The notes below the pieces were generated by a model, which saw only the letters and a program-made list of their open reading frames with translations, searched no databases and was not told the DNA's origin. A stretch of DNA of 9,892 nt, from contig DCII01000014.1 in NCBI GenBank assembly GCA_002315935.1, positions 1,246 through 11,137 of the forward strand, written 5' to 3'. Shown piece by piece: positions 5,913-9,892 of this stretch. The translations under genes were made by a program, and so were the position numbers. Every line of letters starts with the position of its first letter. Positions within the stretch are counted from its first letter, which is position 1. Origin of the DNA: Ruminococcaceae bacterium UBA1730 (GTDB taxonomy: Bacteria; Bacillota; Clostridia; Oscillospirales; Acutalibacteraceae).

Positions 5913-7577
5913 TTATCTATCCTCGTTTTTCTTTTTAAAACGCTTAATTTTATTGGTTGTTGTTTTTTCGAATTCCTTATCACGGATTTTAACATTTGAA
6001 ATCTGTTTATAGATGGGAAGCTCCTTGCAGGCATCCTTGATTGAGCGGAGAACCTCGGCAGGTGTTCTGACCTCCGAAAGGAAGACCTCTGCACTCAGGG
6101 AGCTTTCGTTGCCGTTTTCGTCAATTTCACTGCTGACGATAACCTCATTGACAAAATCAATTCCCTGAATATAGCCTTCAATCTCCTCAGGATAGATGTT
6201 TTTGCCGTTATTGAGAACGATAATGTTCTTCTTTCTGCCCGAAATCACGAGCTTGTCGTCCTCTGTTATCATGCCGTAATCGCCCGTATAGAACCAGCCA
6301 TCCTTGATAACCTCCGCTGTCAGCTCCGGATTTTTATAATAGCCAATCATAACGCTGTCGCCCTTAACGAGTATTTCGCCTATTCCCTCTGAATTGGGAT
6401 TATCAATCCTCCATTCAAGGCAGGGGAGCCTTGTTCCTGCGGTTCGGTAATCGTTATCCTCATCATGGTTTGCACAGACAAGCGGAGAGCATTCGGTTAT
6501 GCCGTAACCGTTGACCAAAGAAATACCGATGTTATCAAAAAACTCTGCAACCTCCGCTCTTATAGGTGCTCCGCCACAGACTATCTTCACAAGCTTTCCG
6601 CCGAAGGTTTCAAGGATGGAAGCAAAAAGCTCTCTCCTTTTATCAATGCCGAGCCTTCGCATTCCGTTGCTTAACGAAACAAGAGAATCAAATTTTTCCT
6701 TTGTGCCGGATGCGATTATTTCACGGTTGAGCCTTGAATAAATCATTTCGGCAATTGCCGGCACAACATAGAGATAATCAGGCTTGAAAAGCTTGAAATT
6801 CTTAATCAAAGAAACCAAGCTGTCGTTGATGCAGAGTGCAGAATGATGATGAAAGGAAACAAGAATATCGGCAACGCTTTCGTAAGTGTGATTATAAGGG
6901 AGAACTGAAAAACCGTTTTCATAAACCGTTGAAACCATCAGACCGTTGCAGACACATGAAACAAGATTACGCTCCGAAAGCATAACCCCCTTGCTCATGC
7001 CTGTTGTGCCGGATGTGTAAACGAGAAGCTTCAGCTCATCTGGGTCTGATTTCAGCGAGAGATAGTTGCTTTTTTCAAGCTTTTTGCCTTCTGCGAGAGC
7101 TTTTCCGAAGGAAATGAAATTGCCGTCATCTTCATTTCTTTCAAACCCGATAAAGAGCTTTACGGCTGGAATTTTATTTAGATTTTCTCTGAAAATATTT
7201 TCATATTTTGCATCATAGAAAACAACCTCACTTTCGCTGTTTTCTATGATATGGAGAATATCCTTCTGCGGAAGCTCCTTATCAATCGGAACAAAAACAC
7301 CGCCGGAACGCAGAACAGTGAAATATGTATTGATATAATTAATGCTGTTTGCTCCGATGCAGGCAATATGCTTGTCTCCGAAGCCCTTTTCAGCCAGATA
7401 AGCACCGAGCGAATACACTCTGTTAATGAATCCCGAATATGTCAGACAGAATAAACCGTCATCTTTTTTATATTTATAAGCAATGCTGTCTGATGCTTCC
7501 TTGAGGGCAAGCTCAATCATTTCTGCGATTGAACTCACCATAGGAACATCATAATATTTGATTTTTGCCTTTGCCAT
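5913..7577 (-). CDS. AMP-forming acyl-CoA ligase (long-chain fatty-acid CoA ligase-like)
   Basis: This ANL-superfamily enzyme (PF00501) activates a carboxylic acid as acyl-AMP with ATP and passes it to CoA or a carrier thiol. From ATG at 7577 the protein has 554 residues, a normal length. Motifs: P-loop YTSGTTGMSKG (187-197), GYGITECSP (about 357-365), GWFYTGDYG with ribose-binding D433, SGRKKNIIVLNNGKNIYPEEIEG from about 446, and the C-terminal KTTTNKIKRF with the catalytic lysine at about 543. All core residues are present. The overall pattern resembles FadD/long-chain ligases; the exact acyl chain cannot be read. ATG at 7577 follows GAGGTG by 6 nt; the upstream in-frame GTG at 7586 lies inside that ribosome site. 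No beta-oxidation, acyltransferase or carrier gene is adjacent. The short gap to the divergent XRE regulator suggests, but does not show, control by it. Confidence 0.92.
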   Translation of the reverse strand: MAKAKIKYYDVPMVSSIAEMIELALKEASDSIAYKYKKDDGLFCLTYSGFINRVYSLGAYLAEKGFGDKHIACIGANSINYINTYFTVLRSGGVFVPIDKELPQKDILHIIENSESEVVFYDAKYENIFRENLNKIPAVKLFIGFERNEDDGNFISFGKALAEGKKLEKSNYLSLKSDPDELKLLVYTSGTTGMSKGVMLSERNLVSCVCNGLMVSTVYENGFSVLPYNHTYESVADILVSFHHHSALCINDSLVSLIKNFKLFKPDYLYVVPAIAEMIYSRLNREIIASGTKEKFDSLVSLSNGMRRLGIDKRRELFASILETFGGKLVKIVCGGAPIRAEVAEFFDNIGISLVNGYGITECSPLVCANHDEDNDYRTAGTRLPCLEWRIDNPNSEGIGEILVKGDSVMIGYYKNPELTAEVIKDGWFYTGDYGMITEDDKLVISGRKKNIIVLNNGKNIYPEEIEGYIQGIDFVNEVIVSSEIDENGNESSLSAEVFLSEVRTPAEVLRSIKDACKELPIYKQISNVKIRDKEFEKTTTNKIKRFKKKNEDR

Positions 7578-7583
7578 TTTGTT

Positions 7584-7589
7584 CACCTC
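7584..7589 (-). promoter_or_regulatory. Ribosome binding site fixing the acyl-CoA ligase start
   Basis: GAGGTG on the minus strand (complement of CACCTC) is 6 nt before ATG at 7577. The apparent earlier GTG start at 7586 is part of this site. Confidence 0.75.
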
Positions 7590-7622
7590 GTGATGAATTT
7601 GCAGTGAAAAAGTACATCTGAA

Positions 7623-7651
7623 ATTTTAGCCTTTGGCGTTACAAATGTCAC
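7623..7651 (-). promoter_or_regulatory. Promoter of the acyl-CoA ligase gene, with an overlapping dyad
   Basis: On the minus strand, -35 GTGACA (complement of 7646-7651, 5 of 6 consensus bases) and -10 TAAAAT (complement of 7623-7628) are 17 bp apart. The predicted start is near 7616. An imperfect dyad GTTACA-AA-TGTCAC (7638-7651, one mismatch) covers the -35 and part of the spacer and could be a repressor site. Confidence 0.6.
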
Positions 7652-7660
7652 CCTATTAAT

Positions 7661-7702
7661 GATTCTACCGGCTCTACTCTCGGGAGAAAAGCCGGTAGAA
7701 TC
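7661..7702. repeat. 13-bp perfect inverted repeat between divergent promoters
   Basis: GATTCTACCGGCT (7661-7673) is repeated in perfect reverse complement at 7690-7702, around a 16-nt centre that can form a short CTC/GAG stem. It is upstream of both predicted divergent promoters, so neither would transcribe it, and no T-run follows on either strand. It could be a protein-binding site or the remnant of a small mobile repeat; as a terminator it is unconvincing. Confidence 0.65.
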
Positions 7703-7714
7703 TGAATTTCAGCC

Positions 7715-7729
7715 TCTACTCACAGTAGA
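7715..7729. promoter_or_regulatory. 15-bp palindrome upstream of the XRE gene (candidate operator)
   Basis: TCTACT-CAC-AGTAGA is a perfect dyad of a size typical for helix-turn-helix repressor sites. It lies 28 bp upstream of the XRE promoter -35. The TCTAC core recurs at 7664 and 7673, and its complement GTAGA at 7695, which suggests one protein could contact several sites here. Confidence 0.4.
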
Positions 7730-7757
7730 AGTCTAAGCATATCAACGGATTTCACTC

Positions 7758-7786
7758 TTGATTTTTCGAAAAAGATATAGTATAAT
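7758..7786 (+). promoter_or_regulatory. Promoter of the XRE membrane regulator gene
   Basis: -35 TTGATT (7758-7763) and a perfect -10 TATAAT (7781-7786) have the ideal 17-bp spacing. The predicted start is near 7793, about 11 nt before GTG 7804 or 20 nt before GTG 7813. Confidence 0.75.
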
Positions 7787-7803
7787 ATCGGGCAGAAAGA
7801 GAA

Positions 7804-8427
7804 GTGAGAAAAGTGACTGAAGATAAGCTTAAGGAAAATATTGCAAGAAACATGACGGAATTACGCAAGGCAAACGGCTTCACGCAGACGGAAATTGCAG
7901 AAAAGCTGACCTATTCGGACAAGTCCGTTTCAAAATGGGAGAGGGGAGACGGTCTCCCTGATTTGCTTGTTCTCAACAAGCTTGCGGAGCTTTACGGAGT
8001 GACCTTCAATGACCTTGTCGGCGACAAGGTTCCCGAACCTGAAAAAGAAAACAAGCTTCCGCATCTGACGAACAGAATAATTATTCCGATGATGACAATA
8101 GGCGGAATTTTCCTTCTTGCTTCGTTCGTGTTTTTTGCTTTGAGATTTTTCGGCTACGAGGCATCAAAATCTGCTCTTGTATTTTTATATGCGGTTCCGG
8201 TTTCGTGCATTCCGCTGATTGTGTTCACCTGTGTGTGGTTCGGAGTTGCTCCGAGATTCATTTCAATCAGTGCTTTGATATGGTCGGCGTTTGTGTGCAT
8301 AATTGTTTCGCTCCCGATTGAAAGCCTTAAGCTTCTTCTCATTTCGGCGGGAATAATGCAATTCATTGTCATTCTGTGCTGGATAATGGTTGCGAGAGCG
8401 AAAGCCAGAAAAATGAACAAGGAATAA
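7804..8427 (+). CDS. XRE-family helix-turn-helix regulator with four membrane segments
   Basis: The 207-residue protein starts with an XRE/HTH_3 DNA-binding domain (about 9-72): NMTELRKANGFTQTEIAEKL, then SDKSVSKWERGDGLPDLLVLNKLAELYGVT, the standard helix-turn-helix with the KWERG turn. A charged linker (74-90) leads to four hydrophobic segments at about 91-113, 123-147, 152-170 and 174-196, and a basic tail. It is therefore a membrane-tethered transcription factor, a layout common in Clostridia; the signal it senses is unknown. GTG at 7804 is the outermost start. GTG at 7813 is in frame and better placed relative to the purine-rich AGAAAGAGAAGTGA (7794-7807), so the true protein may be three residues shorter. 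Likely targets are its own promoter and the divergent ligase gene, judging by the dyads between them; this is inference. It ends before a bidirectional terminator. Confidence 0.88.
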   Translation: MRKVTEDKLKENIARNMTELRKANGFTQTEIAEKLTYSDKSVSKWERGDGLPDLLVLNKLAELYGVTFNDLVGDKVPEPEKENKLPHLTNRIIIPMMTIGGIFLLASFVFFALRFFGYEASKSALVFLYAVPVSCIPLIVFTCVWFGVAPRFISISALIWSAFVCIIVSLPIESLKLLLISAGIMQFIVILCWIMVARAKARKMNKE

Positions 8428-8462
8428 ATCGTGATTTTATTGCATATCAATCGTGTCATTGA

Positions 8463-8555
8463 CTGACGGAAGATAAAGATGTGTTTGAAATAACTGATGT
8501 GCTTTTCAGAGAGCATACCGAAAAATATCCCGATAAAAAAGAAGCTGTAAGCTAA
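8463..8555 (+). pseudogene. Possible C-terminal gene remnant
   Basis: An open stretch of 30 codons ends in TAA at 8553-8555 and reads LTEDKDVFEITD, then VLFREHTEKYPDKKEAVS. Composition and codon use resemble the real genes here and unlike the usual look of intergenic DNA. It has no start codon or ribosome site, and a TGA directly precedes it (8460-8462) in the same frame. It could be the tail of a decayed gene. I recognise no family. Its last codons form part of the terminator stem. A chance open frame cannot be excluded. Confidence 0.35.
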
Positions 8556-8580
8556 CCTGATTAACAAGGCGTGCTTACAG
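8545..8580. terminator. Bidirectional intrinsic terminator
   Basis: CTGTAAGC (8545-8552) pairs perfectly with GCTTACAG (8573-8580), followed on the + strand by seven T's (8581-8587). On the minus strand the stem is followed by a T-rich run (complement of AAAAAAGAAG, 8535-8544). CCT/AGG inside the 20-nt loop may add pairing. It serves the XRE gene and the converging oxidoreductase gene. Confidence 0.85.
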
Positions 8581-8588
8581 TTTTTTTG

Positions 8589-9800
8589 TTATTCATTATA
8601 TGGCAGAGCACAGGGAAGCGTTATCCCGTTCCCGTTTTCGTCCGGGAAGGGGGTTAGATCATCGTTACGGACAAAATCCCTTTCTTCTTTTTTGCGAAAA
8701 TCCGGAATGAGGAGGTTTTCGCCGTGATTAAGACAGCTTCTCCAGCCGAGAATTGCGGTTGCAGACATTGCAACAGAACGGTAAACATCGAAGAACGGGT
8801 CAACACCATTCAGAAAATATTCAATCATATTCTGAACAACCCGAAAGTCTCCGCCGCCGTGACCTGCCGATTTCGCTTTCTGTGCTGATTCGTCAGGTTC
8901 ACCAATGTCAGCTTTAATGAATGATTCATTTTCTTCATTTTCAGGCTTAGTATGATTGAAATAAAATAATCTGACCATATCAGAACCGATATTTCCTCCG
9001 CATTCAACGCTCGCAATATCTCCGACAACACGGTAACGGCTGTAATCGCTCGCCATAGCGGTGCAACCGGTGAATCGGGCTATCATACCGTTATCCATTT
9101 CGCAGAACATAATTGCACATCCGTCATAGTTATGCCGCCAATCTCTTATCTGATAAAGCAGGTCAGAATGAGCGGCACGGGCAGAAACATACCTCGGCAT
9201 GGCCTTTGTCGCAAACATAAGCGGTCCCATTGCGTGGGTCACATAATATGTTCGTGGCATCCATGCACGCCAGTGATACTTTCCGGGGGTCAGTCGGGCA
9301 AGCTCTTCATTTGTGCCGGAGTGGTTGTATTCTCCCTCGGCGTAGAGCAGAGTGCCGAGTTTACCGCTTTCAACGAGGTGATTAAGCATGATATTGCTTG
9401 TTGAGAACGGGTAATTCTCTGCAAGCATATATTTTTTGCCCGTTCTTTCAACGCATTCAACAAGCTCAACGCATTCCTTCATTGTTGCGGCGGCGGTGCA
9501 TTCGCTGATAACATTCATTCCGGCTTCCAGACATTTAATTGCGTAGGAAGCGTGTTGATGAAAATAATTTGCAAGAAAAACGGCGTTCATACCGAGCTTT
9601 TTTCCTTCGGAGAGAAATTCATCAAAATCGGTAAATTTTGCAACTCTCTCAAGCTCGTCACTTTCATTTTCAAGGTCATCAAGCTCATTCAGATTTTTGT
9701 CGCAGATTGCAACCAATTCAATCTGTTCTTCTTCAAGAAACAGACGGATATATGAATTGCCTCTCCATGCACCGAACACGCCGATTTTTATTCCTGCCAT
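8589..9800 (-). CDS. Gfo/Idh/MocA-family protein, GH109-like subgroup
   Basis: The 403-residue protein has an N-terminal NAD(P)-binding Rossmann fold (GVFGAWRGNSY at 7-17, a variant of GxGxxG) and a C-terminal Gfo/Idh/MocA substrate domain. Family members oxidise or reduce sugars and inositols, and some (GH109) are NAD-dependent glycosidases. The usual EKP motif with its catalytic lysine is replaced by ECT (100-102) in ISECTAAATMKECVELVE, followed by YMLAENYPF (124-132). From memory, the SExxAA...AENY pattern and GHGGGD (313-318) fit the group containing GH109-type enzymes and uncharacterised relatives. Other conserved-looking positions are HQH (81-83) and THAMGPL (188-194). The protein is cytosolic, with no signal peptide. 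ATG at 9800 follows AGAGGA by 7 nt. No sugar transporter or other sugar gene is adjacent in the window. The reaction (dehydrogenase or glycosidase) cannot be settled from the sequence. Confidence 0.85.
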   Translation of the reverse strand: MAGIKIGVFGAWRGNSYIRLFLEEEQIELVAICDKNLNELDDLENESDELERVAKFTDFDEFLSEGKKLGMNAVFLANYFHQHASYAIKCLEAGMNVISECTAAATMKECVELVECVERTGKKYMLAENYPFSTSNIMLNHLVESGKLGTLLYAEGEYNHSGTNEELARLTPGKYHWRAWMPRTYYVTHAMGPLMFATKAMPRYVSARAAHSDLLYQIRDWRHNYDGCAIMFCEMDNGMIARFTGCTAMASDYSRYRVVGDIASVECGGNIGSDMVRLFYFNHTKPENEENESFIKADIGEPDESAQKAKSAGHGGGDFRVVQNMIEYFLNGVDPFFDVYRSVAMSATAILGWRSCLNHGENLLIPDFRKKEERDFVRNDDLTPFPDENGNGITLPCALPYNE

Positions 9801-9839
9801 AGCATTTTCCTCTTTTCGTCATTTGTTAAAGGTAATAAT

Positions 9840-9865
9840 AAAGGTGCAGATTTCTCCGCACCTTT
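9840..9865 (-). terminator. Hairpin upstream of the oxidoreductase gene, probable terminator of an off-window gene
   Basis: AAAGGTGC (9840-9847) pairs perfectly with GCACCTTT (9858-9865) around a 10-nt loop. On the minus strand the stem is followed by ATTATTA, a modest U-rich tail. It may end a minus-strand gene beyond 9892, or act as a leader attenuator for the oxidoreductase gene. I found no convincing promoter between it and that gene. Confidence 0.45.
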
Positions 9866-9871
9866 AAAATT

Positions 9872-9890
9872 AAGGAAACGCTGAATAAAT
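9872..9890 (-). repeat. Right arm of the 19-bp perfect inverted repeat
   Basis: AAGGAAACGCTGAATAAAT is the exact reverse complement of 66-84. The window ends two bases later, so the rest of this copy, if any, is not visible. Confidence 0.7.
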
Positions 9891-9892
9891 GC

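Noticed and set aside
7638..7651. CopY/BlaI-type operator (TACA..TGTA-like) at the ligase promoter
   Set aside because: The core TACAAATGTC is one base off and no such regulator gene is nearby; kept only as a generic dyad.
8154..8567. 137-codon minus-strand open frame opposite the XRE gene
   Set aside because: It crosses the bidirectional terminator and is antisense to a well-supported gene; no ribosome site was identified.

Overview
The window looks like chromosomal DNA of a low-to-moderate GC Gram-positive anaerobe, most likely Clostridia of the Ruminococcus/Oscillospiraceae type. The basis is strong AGGAGG-like ribosome sites, GTG and TTG starts, AT-rich intergenic DNA with TATAAT-type promoters, a threonine-rich lipoprotein, and XRE-plus-membrane and VanY-like proteins typical of gut Firmicutes. 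This placement is inferred from style, not from a marker-gene comparison. No rRNA, tRNA, CRISPR array, phage gene or transposase was seen.

Layout, left to right. (1) Positions 1-275 are non-coding: one arm of a 19-bp inverted repeat and a promoter. (2) Positions 276-2627 hold a tight + strand operon: prfB (release factor 2, no programmed frameshift), a cyclase-family metal hydrolase, and a small membrane phosphoglycosyl transferase. It ends tail to tail, overlapping by 9 bp a minus-strand VanY-type D,D-carboxypeptidase gene (2619-3443). (3) That gene diverges from an M28-family membrane metallopeptidase (3556-4833, TTG start); the intergenic region has overlapping face-to-face promoter candidates. 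(4) A lipoprotein gene of unknown function (4972-5856) with its own extended -10 promoter ends at a GC-rich hairpin. (5) A minus-strand AMP-forming acyl-CoA ligase gene (5913-7577) diverges from an XRE-family regulator with four membrane helices (7804-8427). Between them lies the most structured DNA of the window: a 13-bp perfect inverted repeat, a 15-bp palindrome and five TCTAC/GTAGA cores. (6) A short coding-like remnant (8463-8555) runs into a bidirectional terminator. (7) A minus-strand Gfo/Idh/MocA-type protein (8589-9800) lacks the usual EKP lysine and has a GHGGGD motif. (8) The right edge has a hairpin and the second arm of the 19-bp inverted repeat.

How the genes fit together: the genes are mostly single housekeeping or envelope functions rather than one pathway. 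Envelope-related members are the phosphoglycosyl transferase, the VanY-like peptidase, the lipoprotein and the membrane M28 protein. The ligase and the membrane regulator share a divergent control region and may be functionally linked. No convincing new multi-gene system was found. The observations most worth following are the terminal repeat family, the split membrane M28 architecture and the ligase/XRE control region.
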